Below are positions 1-7,585 of a stretch of DNA of 21,493 nt, in pieces. Source of the DNA: JBCCRH01 sp039208045 (GTDB lineage: Bacteria; Bacteroidota; Bacteroidia; Chitinophagales; Saprospiraceae); NCBI GenBank assembly GCA_039208045.1, contig JBCCRH010000045.1, positions 1-21,493 on the forward strand, in the 5' to 3' direction. Within the stretch, counting starts at the first letter, position 1. Every line of letters starts with the position of its first letter. The translations under genes and the position numbers were made by a program. The notes beneath the pieces were generated by a model. That model did no database searches, was not told the origin of the DNA, and was given only the letters and a program-made list of their open reading frames with translations.

Positions 1-242
1 CGCTTCTTCGATTTCTTTACTTCCTTGATCACCTGCGCCCGCGCATCATAATGATCAATCTTGATCCCCTCTATACTCAGCTGCCGCCACCGCTGTGCCC
101 GCTGCTGATAACTGGTCTGCTCGATCAATTTGCCTTCGCCAACTAGGGCGCTGGTGTGCTCCATGTTCAGCCCGTGCGCAAATAGCCAGAGCTTGCGGTG
201 GCAGAGGTGGTAGTAGGTGATGTGGGTGCCGGTGAGGTGCAT
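1..242 (-). CDS. cas4: Cas4 CRISPR-associated exonuclease, N-terminal part (3' end outside window)
   Basis: The 80 visible residues match the start of Cas4, the RecB-like Fe-S nuclease that helps trim and orient new spacers during CRISPR adaptation. It opens with a short strand followed by YYHLCHRKLWLF, in which Cys14 is the first of the four cluster cysteines. The RecB nuclease core begins with IDHYD (Asp63) and continues as VIKEVKKSKK (Glu74, Lys76), the usual D...ExK catalytic set. I start it at the ATG at 242, because the family typically begins about a dozen residues before this first cysteine. It follows cas7 on the same strand, but after an unusually large 417-bp gap. The remaining cysteines and, presumably, cas1 and cas2 lie beyond the left edge. 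Family assignment is firm; activity cannot be judged from a fragment. Confidence 0.9.
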   Translation of the reverse strand, partial: MHLTGTHITYYHLCHRKLWLFAHGLNMEHTSALVGEGKLIEQTSYQQRAQRWRQLSIEGIKIDHYDARAQVIKEVKKSKK

Positions 243-332
243 GGGGGTGGGGTTTAGTTTTGGGGTTTAGGGGTTTGAGCGTTTAGGGGTTGGCTATAGC
301 TTAGTTCTTGTCGGACATGATTTACAGACAGC

Positions 333-349
333 TTGTTCCGCTGGAACAA
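333..349. repeat. REP-like hairpin 1
   Basis: TTGTTCC-gct-GGAACAA is a perfect 7-bp stem with a 3-nt loop, followed directly by CTGTAC. Two other hairpins in this gap have the same design with a similar 3' tail. Confidence 0.5.
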
Positions 350-368
350 CTGTACAATAAGTGGGGAA

Positions 369-559
369 TAGACTTGTTCCGCCGGTTGTGAATGAGCGAA
401 AGCGTAGCATCAGCCTCCGGCTGACTGAACAAGGCAAAAAACGTAGGCAATGCCCAAGTATCCTGAGCAGGCTTTTGCCAGTGGCAAAAAGAGCGCTAAC
501 GCAGTGCAGGATGAAATTTTGCCGCTTGCAGCCATTTAGTAGCCGGCGAAACAAGTCTA
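369..559. mobile_element. MITE-like element with 17-bp imperfect terminal inverted repeats
   Basis: The left end TAGACTTGTTCCGCCGG (369-385) and the reverse complement of the right end (543-559, TAGACTTGTTTCGCCGG) agree at 16 of 17 positions. The interior has no gene but folds extensively: a hairpin TCAGCC-tcc-GGCTGA (410-424), and a hairpin TTTTGCC-agt-GGCAAAA (473-489) nested inside ATCCTG...CAGGAT (460-465 and 507-512). Size, terminal repeats and lack of coding capacity fit a non-autonomous miniature element. I cannot define a clear target-site duplication, so a structured RNA is an alternative. Confidence 0.5.
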
Positions 560-565
560 ATAGTA

Positions 566-580
566 TGTCCTGGAAGGACA
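566..580. repeat. REP-like hairpin 2
   Basis: TGTCCT-gga-AGGACA is a perfect 6-bp stem with a 3-nt loop, followed by AACTGTAT. It starts 6 bp beyond the right end of the MITE-like element. Confidence 0.5.
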
Positions 581-614
581 AACTGTATATAACGCGCCAA
601 TACGTCCACAGGAC

Positions 615-630
615 TGCCCCTTTGGGGGCA
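615..630. repeat. REP-like hairpin 3
   Basis: TGCCCC-tttg-GGGGCA is a perfect 6-bp stem with a 4-nt loop, followed by AGCTGTATG. It lies just after the cas7 stop codon in the direction of transcription, so it could also stabilise or end the cas7 transcript, although no U-run follows. Confidence 0.5.
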
Positions 631-659
631 AGCTGTATGTTCATTTTACATAAAACCTA

Positions 660-1709
660 CTACACCTGATTTTTATAATCAAAAGTCGTCATCAGTTCTA
701 CCAACTTGAGCTGAGCATCCTCCAGGGCATTAGCGGAAGCGGAAACATCAAGCAGATAGCCTTCTGCGGGCAATGCAATAAATACATCGGTTGCTGATAG
801 CGAGGTATCAATCACGGGCTTGGCAGTGCGCTCGTCCGTCAGCTTGGCGCGAATACTAGCTGCCAATTGATTGGCATTGGTGCTTACAGCAACAGCGAGC
901 GTCTCCATCAGATCGAAGGTGCGCGATTGGTTAGAAGTAATGCGCCACTCTAGTAAAGCTTTAGCTAAAGCAGGGATGATGGCTTCTCGACGTGCCTTAG
1001 GGCAAATTAGACATGCTCCAAACGCATTTTGCCCCAGTTCCCAGCCACTAGCTTCCAGTTTTTCGTGGACTTCTGTGGTGAGTTCTGGTTCCATTTGGTT
1101 AACGGATACACAGAAGAGAGTTCTTAAATCTATGGCAATGTCGTAGACAAACAGGCCACCGGTTCGTTTTTGGTCTTGGAGGTATTTTCTAGCGGGTAGG
1201 GTACGTTGGTTCTCTTTTAGAAAAGCTTGCAGCGTCTCTTCATCGATTACATTACCCTTGGCGTCCTTTACTACGATCTGATGAATGCCAGGATGGCTAC
1301 TTCTATCGAAGGTCATATTCTCTTTATGTACTCTTGCTAGCAGCGGATGGAGGGGCCGCATGGCAGAAATAGAAAGTGGACTTCGCCGCTTTACAGGAAT
1401 AGACTTTTGAGCAGCGCTCATCCAGCCCCCTAACAGCTGATCAGAAAAGCTGGGATCAGCTATGGACAAGGCTTCCTTTTCTTTCACACTCTTCTTGTCC
1501 TTCAATTCGTAATTAAAAATGACAGGTGCAATTTGCTCATTCATTTCGCTTAGAGCAGCGTCAATAATAGAGCGTTTGACTTGCTGTCCACTTGAAAAAG
1601 CAACGGAGTTCCCACTAACGGGATCGTAATATGTCTTCTGACCATCTGCAACTGAAAATACGGAGTAATCAACATGTCGGAGTGCTCTTAAATAAATGTA
1701 TGGATTCAT
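660..1709 (-). CDS. cas7: Cas7-like RAMP protein, Cascade backbone
   Basis: This 349-residue protein looks like the Cas7 subunit, several copies of which coat the crRNA spacer in a type I effector complex. The clearest part is the N-terminus: a first RRM-type strand around RHVDYSVFSVADG (residues 11-23) is followed by SGQQVKRSIIDAAL (39-52), which resembles the conserved Q-x-K-R segment of Cas7/DevR-type proteins. The size is normal for Cas7. It begins 20 bp after the stop of the 437-aa gene and is followed by the hairpin-filled gap before cas4. The assignment rests on this N-terminal pattern, the gene order and the length; I cannot name a Cas7 subfamily with confidence. Confidence 0.78.
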   Translation of the reverse strand: MNPYIYLRALRHVDYSVFSVADGQKTYYDPVSGNSVAFSSGQQVKRSIIDAALSEMNEQIAPVIFNYELKDKKSVKEKEALSIADPSFSDQLLGGWMSAAQKSIPVKRRSPLSISAMRPLHPLLARVHKENMTFDRSSHPGIHQIVVKDAKGNVIDEETLQAFLKENQRTLPARKYLQDQKRTGGLFVYDIAIDLRTLFCVSVNQMEPELTTEVHEKLEASGWELGQNAFGACLICPKARREAIIPALAKALLEWRITSNQSRTFDLMETLAVAVSTNANQLAASIRAKLTDERTAKPVIDTSLSATDVFIALPAEGYLLDVSASANALEDAQLKLVELMTTFDYKNQV

Positions 1710-1729
1710 GATAAAGATATTATTTAGGT

Positions 1730-3043
1730 TTATGAATTTTGTTTCTTTTCAATAGTGTAAGTGAGCTTTAGCAGCGTCAAAAAACGCCTGAAATTGTCGT
1801 TCCTAAGCTTATTGACTTCTACTACCAAGTCGGCAAGTTTTAGGGCTTCTTCTGGGGAAGCTTCTTCTACTACCGAAAGCAGCTCTTGTAAGAAGAGGTC
1901 AGGTGATTTGCTTTTGAGCAAATTCTCTATTGCCCTTGTCTTAGTCATTTTTCCTCGTTCGGAGGTGCTTTCGTAGCGCAAAAAAAGTTGAGTAATCTCT
2001 TTTGCGAGATCGTACAGTTGTTCATTATTCAGCATAGCTAAAATCCAGGTTATATAGGTTTGAAAGGTGACGAGTTGTAGGTCGTCATTGGGTTTATAAT
2101 TGATTTTCTTGTCGGGCTTCCACATCAAATCGCGCAATGCCCTTGGCTCCAAAGCCCGAACGCCTATGGCGCCAAGCTGACAGGCCTGATAGAGGCTATT
2201 TTTGTGGCCAAATATCTGCTCTATGATATTGGCGTCTTTCCAGTAGCGGTTTTCACCAAAAAGGCGCTTGTACAATTGGATCGGCTTACGAACCTTTGGG
2301 AGTAAAATGGGAATAAAGCCTACTGTTTTATTAGTCTGTCCCAAGCTAAATACGTAGGCCAATAGCTGTTGATTGGGAAAGGTTTGAGCTAGGCCAAATA
2401 CTACTTTGACCCAGGTTTGAGTCGCCAATTCGACTACTCCCTGCTTACTAGTATTGAAAGGATCAAAGCCAGCTGTAGGATTATTACTATTGAAGAAGCG
2501 TTTATTACAAGTATGAGCCAGCCATTGACCATTCCATGTTTCTATTTGATTCGGACGAAGCTTTGGTATTTCAGTGAGATAGTTTCTGTAGTATTGCCAA
2601 CCATCAAAGAGAGCCATTAATATATTCGGCTCATTAATGTAGAAAGAGAATCCTCCTTTCACGCCTATTCCTAAACCTCCTCCAATCCAAGAGGCATAGA
2701 CTTCTTCTTCGTCAATATGGATGGCTAAATTGGATACTTGGCCCGATGTAGTTGCCAAAACATCTGTAGATGAATATCCAATAGCGACACTGGCATCAGT
2801 AGCACCTTCTTCTACTTTTACCACTAAGCGCTGTAGCTTTTCGGCGCGTTCTTGCGCATTAGGGGGCTGCCCTTTCTTGATGCCTTGTACAAAAGGGGAG
2901 TTCTGCACCCATTGGAAGTATTTTTCATCGTCGTAAAAGAGCTTAAAGAATACTTCCGCAAAAAAGGTCTTAGCAGTAAAAGTAGTGCCAAACTCTTGAT
3001 TGTAGGCTTTAATGAATGTCTTCCCTATCGTCGATGCAATCAT
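1730..3043 (-). CDS. Candidate Cas8-type large subunit (unrecognised family)
   Basis: I do not recognise this 437-residue protein from sequence motifs. It lies between cas3 and cas7 in a tight same-strand operon (50 bp after cas3, 20 bp before cas7). It is the only gene here of a size and place suited to the Cascade large subunit, which recognises the PAM and recruits Cas3. The N-terminal half is mixed, with aromatic stretches such as KTFFAEVFFKLFYDDEKYFQ (residues 25-44) and a glycine-rich run WIGGGLGIGVKGGF near 120-133. The C-terminal ~130 residues look all-helical, as expected if a Cse2-like small-subunit function is fused to the large subunit. I see no zinc-binding CxxC pairs. The role is inferred from context; the large subunit is the fastest-evolving Cas protein, so poor recognisability is not surprising. 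Confidence 0.6.
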   Translation of the reverse strand: MIASTIGKTFIKAYNQEFGTTFTAKTFFAEVFFKLFYDDEKYFQWVQNSPFVQGIKKGQPPNAQERAEKLQRLVVKVEEGATDASVAIGYSSTDVLATTSGQVSNLAIHIDEEEVYASWIGGGLGIGVKGGFSFYINEPNILMALFDGWQYYRNYLTEIPKLRPNQIETWNGQWLAHTCNKRFFNSNNPTAGFDPFNTSKQGVVELATQTWVKVVFGLAQTFPNQQLLAYVFSLGQTNKTVGFIPILLPKVRKPIQLYKRLFGENRYWKDANIIEQIFGHKNSLYQACQLGAIGVRALEPRALRDLMWKPDKKINYKPNDDLQLVTFQTYITWILAMLNNEQLYDLAKEITQLFLRYESTSERGKMTKTRAIENLLKSKSPDLFLQELLSVVEEASPEEALKLADLVVEVNKLRNDNFRRFLTLLKLTYTIEKKQNS

Positions 3044-3093
3044 AATATCATTTTTTTTGGCTCACTCCCGAAGAGTAAAGGGTCATTGAATAA

Positions 3094-5259
3094 TCAAAGT
3101 AGCATGTAAGTAGCGTCGTAAAATTGAGGGTCTAGAAAGTCCTGTAGTAGGCCTTCGTGCTCAGAATAGGCCTTGTCTGGTATCACAAAAGGATGGCTGC
3201 CCCACTCCAATTGTTCTAACTCCTTTTGGGCGACCGACCAATAACGCATGGGTATTTCATACTGGATACGGTCGTCTCGCTGAGCACTTTGGTAGGATTC
3301 TTTGTCGCTTTCCGTAATGCAGCTGACGCTATCAATTTCTAGGCTCTCCAGCAGGACTGATTTCTTAACGTGACTTAGCTCTTTGAGCTGAAAAGCTCCA
3401 TCTCGAAACTGCGCATTTTGCTCAATGCTGGCCACTTCAAAAGTGGTAAATACCGCGTCGATTTTTTCTTGTACATGCCGCTCCTGAAAAACGGCACCAT
3501 TCTCTAGTTGCTCATAGCTTTTCTGAATAATCTCTAAGTCGTAGGGCTTTGCTGCCTTTTCTTCATCAGGTGGCGGCAACACATAAATCGGCTTGCGAAG
3601 CTTAGAGGCTACCGTTTCCGCAGTACGTTTTCTATTAATGCGGCCAAAGCGCTGAATGAGTGCATCCAATGGCGCTGCATCCGTAATCATTAGGTCGAAA
3701 CTAATATCCAAACTCACTTCTACCACTTGAGTAGATACTACTATACAGGCTTCTAGGCTATTGTTATAGTGCTCCTTAAGCACCTGCTCTAATCGCTTTC
3801 GCGCCCCCCGCTTGAACCGGCTATGAATCAACATTTTTTCCACCGTAGGGTATTGCTCATCCAGTTGCCGAAATAACTGCTGAGAGGCAACCACGCGATT
3901 ACATACGATTAGTAGCTTATTTTTATCCGCAATAGCCTCGCTAATTACAGTAGTCAAATGCTCAAAGCTAGCTGGCTTGTAAATGATATGTCGATCAAAT
4001 AAATCCAACTCGTGCGCAGGCAGTTTAAATTCAAAAACGTCCTTTTTGCCAAGCAGCTTCAAGATGTTGTTGTACAAAGTACTGGGCATAGTGGCCGTAC
4101 CAATATGGAGGCGGCAGCCAAAGTGAGCAAGTACTTCTACGATCTTTAGTACAATGGCCTTACTCACACCAGAATAGGTATGGATTTCGTCTAAGATGAC
4201 ATCACAATTTTTTAGGTCAGCCAAGATCGTTTCAAAGCCCTTAGAAGCAAAAACAATAGAGGCAAGCTGGTAGGGCGTAAGTACCTTGATGGATGCTCCA
4301 ATCAAATTCTGTAGGTCTTTCTCTTCGGTATCATCTTTGACGATAATTCTAGAAGCTGCGTGTAGTAGGCGAAGGTCTAAATCTGGATTAGCTGTCGCCA
4401 AATCCTCTTTGATACGCTCGTACATTGCATTGATAGAAGCTTGAAAAGGGAGGGTATAAAAGAATCTTCCTTTGCATCGTCGGATTAAAAAGTCTGTTTT
4501 TCCAGCACCTGTAGGTGCGGTGACTAAGGTGTGTTTTTGAGGTTGATCAGTAGCTACAAGCGATAAAGGGTATAGCGAATGTCGGCGATTATAAAATTGG
4601 GTGTTGGGCACTTGAAAGGCCTTTTTAATCAATCGATCGGTATGCTCCACCATGGCCGAGGCATAGTGATCTGCGCCTACTAGCAAGCCTTTCCAAATCG
4701 ACCAGCCTGATGGTTTATCATCACAGTACTCAAGCACTTCTTCAAAGGTCTCCTCCGCCTCTTCTAAACTAATGGGGCGAGTATCCCAACCAAAATGACC
4801 CAGAATTCCTAAGGCATCTGTCTGCCATTCGTCCCACTGTTTAGCATGTAGTCGAAATGCTTCTCCATCTTCTCGGTCATAGTCTAAGTCTAAAATGCCA
4901 TATCGTCTCGAATCTTCCAAGATAGACTTGTGATGCGCAACTACCATATCAATCACTTGGGGGCGCATGGCTTCATCTACCAGATGCAAAAACAGTAGTG
5001 AACCTAGCTCATGGCGATAGGGATCGTGCCCCTCCAACGGTTTTTTATAGCTAGGCTTCAGCCGCTCCTGAAATACCGGGCTAGCCTTTCCAATATCATG
5101 CAGAATTGCACCTGTTCGGGCAATGTGTTGGTCTAAGCCCAGGTATTTAGCGAAAGCTTCTGCTACCCATGCCACATGCGTAAGGTGGTCGATTAGCGTA
5201 GTCCCTGGATTGCCCTTCCGATCAGCACTTTTGGCTAGGATATGGTCAAATTTCTTCAT
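3094..5259 (-). CDS. cas3: Cas3 HD nuclease-helicase
   Basis: Cas3 is the effector of type I interference: it unwinds and degrades DNA marked by Cascade. The 721 residues carry both halves in the usual order. The HD nuclease domain (about 20-210) shows IDHLTHVAW, LHDIGK (His54-Asp55), GHDPYRHE and AHH (109-110). The SF2 helicase shows Walker A APTGAGKT (248-255), the DEIH box (357-360), motif III TAT (388-390) and motif VI QRFGRINRKR (536-545). All expected catalytic residues appear intact. Its ATG at 5259 lies inside the end of cas5 (14-bp overlap), implying translational coupling. Placement between cas5 and the large-subunit gene, rather than at an operon end, is less common. Confidence in the family is very high. 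Confidence 0.97.
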   Translation of the reverse strand: MKKFDHILAKSADRKGNPGTTLIDHLTHVAWVAEAFAKYLGLDQHIARTGAILHDIGKASPVFQERLKPSYKKPLEGHDPYRHELGSLLFLHLVDEAMRPQVIDMVVAHHKSILEDSRRYGILDLDYDREDGEAFRLHAKQWDEWQTDALGILGHFGWDTRPISLEEAEETFEEVLEYCDDKPSGWSIWKGLLVGADHYASAMVEHTDRLIKKAFQVPNTQFYNRRHSLYPLSLVATDQPQKHTLVTAPTGAGKTDFLIRRCKGRFFYTLPFQASINAMYERIKEDLATANPDLDLRLLHAASRIIVKDDTEEKDLQNLIGASIKVLTPYQLASIVFASKGFETILADLKNCDVILDEIHTYSGVSKAIVLKIVEVLAHFGCRLHIGTATMPSTLYNNILKLLGKKDVFEFKLPAHELDLFDRHIIYKPASFEHLTTVISEAIADKNKLLIVCNRVVASQQLFRQLDEQYPTVEKMLIHSRFKRGARKRLEQVLKEHYNNSLEACIVVSTQVVEVSLDISFDLMITDAAPLDALIQRFGRINRKRTAETVASKLRKPIYVLPPPDEEKAAKPYDLEIIQKSYEQLENGAVFQERHVQEKIDAVFTTFEVASIEQNAQFRDGAFQLKELSHVKKSVLLESLEIDSVSCITESDKESYQSAQRDDRIQYEIPMRYWSVAQKELEQLEWGSHPFVIPDKAYSEHEGLLQDFLDPQFYDATYMLL

Positions 5260-5803
5260 GATTCTTCAATGGATTATTGGATACTTCTAGCCAGCCATAC
5301 ATAGGGCGGTTTTCCTCAAATCGGTTGTAGCCTACCAAAAAGGACTGCTCATTTTCGCCAAAGCGTAACTCAAAGCCATCGAGTTGATCAAAAGCTTCTT
5401 CTGATAAGTGCTGTATCGCTTCGGATGGAAATACCACGTCTTCATTCCTGCAAAGACACAAATGCTGAGTACTAGCTTTTTGGGCATCTTCATAGCTTGC
5501 GAAAGCTAAGTAGAGCGTAGGCTCCAATAGAACCACCCGATTAAGGATAGCCGTAGGACGAATAAATAGCTTTTCCTTTTTCTTCAATTTCCAGCCCCTT
5601 GTCTGAATCACTTCCTGCTGCTTACACATGCCTTCATAAGTCAATTTGTGTCGAGCAATAGCACTAACTTCCAGCTTCTGTCGCATTCCTTCTACAATAG
5701 AAGGCGTTAAGAATTGCTGTGAAAAAGTCTCCCCATCTCGCAGGGCCGTCCACGGTTTAATGAACCCAAAAGGGCCACTATACTGCACGATATATAAATC
5801 CAT
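5246..5803 (-). CDS. cas5: Cas5 RAMP protein
   Basis: At 185 residues this is a compact Cas5, the subunit that caps the 5' handle of the crRNA in Cascade. The N-terminus has the first RRM strand (MDLYIVQYSGPFGF) followed by the conserved segment KPWTALRDGETFSQQFLTPS and the helix VEGMRQKLEV. Many Cas5 proteins exceed 200 residues, so this one is short but has no sign of truncation; its 3' end overlaps the cas3 start by 14 bp. It begins 20 bp after cas6. Cas7 is an alternative RAMP assignment, but the adjacent order and the separate, larger cas7 candidate favour Cas5. Confidence 0.82.
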   Translation of the reverse strand: MDLYIVQYSGPFGFIKPWTALRDGETFSQQFLTPSIVEGMRQKLEVSAIARHKLTYEGMCKQQEVIQTRGWKLKKKEKLFIRPTAILNRVVLLEPTLYLAFASYEDAQKASTQHLCLCRNEDVVFPSEAIQHLSEEAFDQLDGFELRFGENEQSFLVGYNRFEENRPMYGWLEVSNNPLKNHEEI

Positions 5804-5823
5804 AATTTTCCATTTTACCCTCT

Positions 5824-6483
5824 CTACCGCAGCGCCCCAAACCCCAGCCCCGTACTATTCCCTACCCCCACTTCCCACGCAAAAGCCACCGCCTCCGGCG
5901 CCCCACTTACAATCACTGGACAAAAAGTCGCTTTGATATCGATGTTTTTATATCTGATTTTTTTGATTTTCGGGTGTTCAAAGGCAGGGTCAAAAGCGAC
6001 CTTCACTTCTTCTTTCATTCCCATTTTACGGAGCTTATGCCGTAAAGTTGCTGTTAGATAGCCGTTTGCTTCGGGGTCGCTGGGAAAAAAGTACTTTTGG
6101 TATTTTTCCTCTGGTAGTTGCCGTTTGATGAGGATGGGGCTATTGGCCCAAAAGCGGTGGCGTGCGCCAAAATTGGGCGTCACCAGCAAGTTGGCCTGCT
6201 GCACTTCCATGCCCCAGCGGATATGGGTGCCTTGCACCATATTCGGGATGAGTTGCTGAAATAGCTCTGCATTGGGCGCGCTGATCTGAAATAAGCCGCC
6301 TTTCGGAAACGTAAAGCCGCCCGCTACCTGCTTGCCCCCTTGTAGCCACGATAAGGAGTATAGGGAAATGTCATCATGCAGGGCATTGGAGCCGAGCCAG
6401 CGGTGGAAGGCACCTACCAGCGCCGCTTGATAATTGTAGGGAACCAGCTCCCGATTGGGTGATAAATAAATTGCTATTCGCAT
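5824..6483 (-). CDS. cas6: Cas6 pre-crRNA endoribonuclease
   Basis: Cas6 cuts the CRISPR transcript within each repeat to make crRNAs. The 219-residue protein has the family hallmarks: an N-terminal ferredoxin-like start, then FHRWLGSNALHDD (His27 and His36, either of which could be the catalytic histidine), and the C-terminal glycine-rich loop GVGNSTGLGFGALR (206-219) that closes the second RRM. It is the first structural gene of the operon, 66 bp downstream of the WYL regulator, with a promoter-like -7 box 27-34 bp before its ATG. Family identity is strong; the catalytic residue is a guess. Confidence 0.93.
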   Translation of the reverse strand: MRIAIYLSPNRELVPYNYQAALVGAFHRWLGSNALHDDISLYSLSWLQGGKQVAGGFTFPKGGLFQISAPNAELFQQLIPNMVQGTHIRWGMEVQQANLLVTPNFGARHRFWANSPILIKRQLPEEKYQKYFFPSDPEANGYLTATLRHKLRKMGMKEEVKVAFDPAFEHPKIKKIRYKNIDIKATFCPVIVSGAPEAVAFAWEVGVGNSTGLGFGALR

Positions 6484-6509
6484 AATTGCTATAGTTGAAA
6501 TGAACGATT

Positions 6510-6517
6510 CAAAGATA
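6510..6517 (-). promoter_or_regulatory. Candidate cas promoter -7 box (TATCTTTG)
   Basis: On the minus strand this reads TATCTTTG, a perfect match to the Bacteroidota -7 consensus TAnnTTTG. It is 27-34 bp before the cas6 ATG, giving a leader of about 20 nt. No clear TTTG -33 element lies at the expected spacing; the palindrome cluster occupies that position instead, which would suit a regulated promoter. Confidence 0.5.
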
Positions 6518-6529
6518 CAGGTGGGGGTG

Positions 6530-6550
6530 GTGCACGATATGCACTAGTGC
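6530..6550. promoter_or_regulatory. Overlapping palindromes upstream of cas6 (candidate operator)
   Basis: This 21-bp stretch contains GTGCA-cgata-TGCAC (6530-6544) and the perfect 10-bp palindrome GCACTAGTGC (6541-6550), sharing half-site GCAC. It lies immediately upstream of the -7 box, where a -33 element would be, and its end overlaps the stop codon of the WYL regulator. The position suits a repressor or activator site for the cas operon; binding by the neighbouring WYL protein is inference. Confidence 0.45.
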
Positions 6551-7449
6551 TAAAATTTATCCAAAATTTGTTGCGCTTCTGCTTTGATGCGTAGCTTCAG
6601 CACCTCCGGCGAATGCACGGTGATATGCGCCGCATTGGCCATAATGAAATTGAGCAAGCCTTTAAAATCAGCATTCACTTTACACTGAAAATCATACGTA
6701 TTGGGGGTACTACTCGGAAGCAAATAGCCGCGCGTCAATGGAAATTCTTCTACCAAGGAATTGTAAGCAAAGACATCAATCGTCAGGTGGATGTTGAGTT
6801 GATTATCATCGGCGATCCTAAAAATATCAGTCGCTTTCTGATGGTGGTGCGTCGTAAACGACCAAGGAGTATCTAGCAACAGCACCCGCTCGATGCGCGA
6901 CAGCCGATAGTGGCGATTATCCTGCTGCTCTATATCATAGGCTTGTACCGTATCTTTCTCCGGATCAACATGAAAAGGCTCCACCACCCGATCTCGAATA
7001 TTATTACTCCGACTCCTATAATTCTGCAAAACCACCCGCAAACGCTGATTTTGAGCTTTCGTCAACCGATCGATGCGCTCCAACGCAGGTTTCCGCAAGG
7101 CCCGCAAGCCCAACTGCTGAAAATCAAAAAGGCTCTCCACCTTCTTAGAGAGGTACAATTTGTCCTTTTCCGGCATATAGTCCAAGGCCCGCTTCAGCGT
7201 CGCTTTATCCGCATCTGACAGCGGCTGCAAGTTCTTCAGCTCACTAAAATTACCATCCGGCACCACAAAAATCCGATGCTGCTTATCCTGCTGCACTTCC
7301 AATCCCACTTTTTTCATCGCCTCCAAATCCCGCTTAATCGTATCCAAACTGGCATTGTAGCGCTGCACCAAATCCTTCCGCTTATAGTGGTACGGGCGCG
7401 CAAGCACTCGAAGTAAAATATCTAAAATACGTTCCTGGCTTTTCATCAT
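6550..7449 (-). CDS. WYL-domain transcriptional regulator, probable regulator of the cas operon
   Basis: The 299-residue protein has a YafY-like layout. An N-terminal winged helix-turn-helix (about 5-65; RKDLVQRYNASLDTIKRDLE includes the recognition helix) is followed by a helical linker and a WYL domain (about 155-235). In that domain FHVDPEKDTVQAYDIEQQDN and YRLSRIERV (202-211 region) form the ligand-binding Sm-like fold. A C-terminal extension follows, as in other WYL regulators. WYL domains bind nucleic-acid-type or nucleotide ligands in characterised members, and such regulators often flank CRISPR-Cas and other defence loci. It is the first gene of the run that leads into cas6, 66 bp away. 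The start could equally be the second of two consecutive ATGs (7446). Function as regulator is firm; target is inferred. Confidence 0.9.
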   Translation of the reverse strand: MMKSQERILDILLRVLARPYHYKRKDLVQRYNASLDTIKRDLEAMKKVGLEVQQDKQHRIFVVPDGNFSELKNLQPLSDADKATLKRALDYMPEKDKLYLSKKVESLFDFQQLGLRALRKPALERIDRLTKAQNQRLRVVLQNYRSRSNNIRDRVVEPFHVDPEKDTVQAYDIEQQDNRHYRLSRIERVLLLDTPWSFTTHHHQKATDIFRIADDNQLNIHLTIDVFAYNSLVEEFPLTRGYLLPSSTPNTYDFQCKVNADFKGLLNFIMANAAHITVHSPEVLKLRIKAEAQQILDKF

Positions 7450-7493
7450 AGGGTCTTTCGGTATAGGCTATTCTAATAACCTCAGTAATATAC

Positions 7494-7501
7494 CAAAAAT
7501 A
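7494..7501 (-). promoter_or_regulatory. Candidate -7 box for the WYL regulator gene (TATTTTTG)
   Basis: On the minus strand this reads TATTTTTG, fitting TAnnTTTG, 45-52 bp before the ATG. A TTG at 7517-7519 is only 15 bp further upstream, shorter than the usual ~19-21, so the call is tentative. Confidence 0.35.
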
Positions 7502-7585
7502 ACCCAAAAACCATAACAATCCGTTTACCCCGAACCCTCCGACCTCCATCCCCCTCCCTTCCTCCAACCTCCTTTCCCTCCGCGA

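Larger units (their letters stand above)
243..659. other. 417-bp non-coding gap inside the cas operon, rich in hairpins
   Basis: I find no convincing gene here: both overlapping open frames (about 100-116 codons) give unfamiliar, cysteine- and arginine-rich translations without domains. The stretch instead holds three short perfect hairpins (333-349, 566-580, 615-630), each followed by a similar ACTGTA-like tail, and between them a 191-bp inverted-repeat element (369-559). The remaining genes of this cas operon are separated by about 20-50 bp or overlap, so the gap is probably an insertion rather than an ancestral spacer. A promoter for cas4 could lie here, but I see no TAnnTTTG box on the minus strand. 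Confidence 0.6.

Noticed and set aside
294..669. Two opposite-strand open frames of 102 and 116 codons in the cas7-cas4 gap
   Set aside because: They overlap each other and the inverted repeats, show no domains, and have skewed composition; the openness is best explained by chance.
1..7449. A CRISPR array near the cas genes
   Set aside because: I found no set of regularly spaced ~28-37-bp repeats; the array is presumably beyond the left edge after cas1/cas2.
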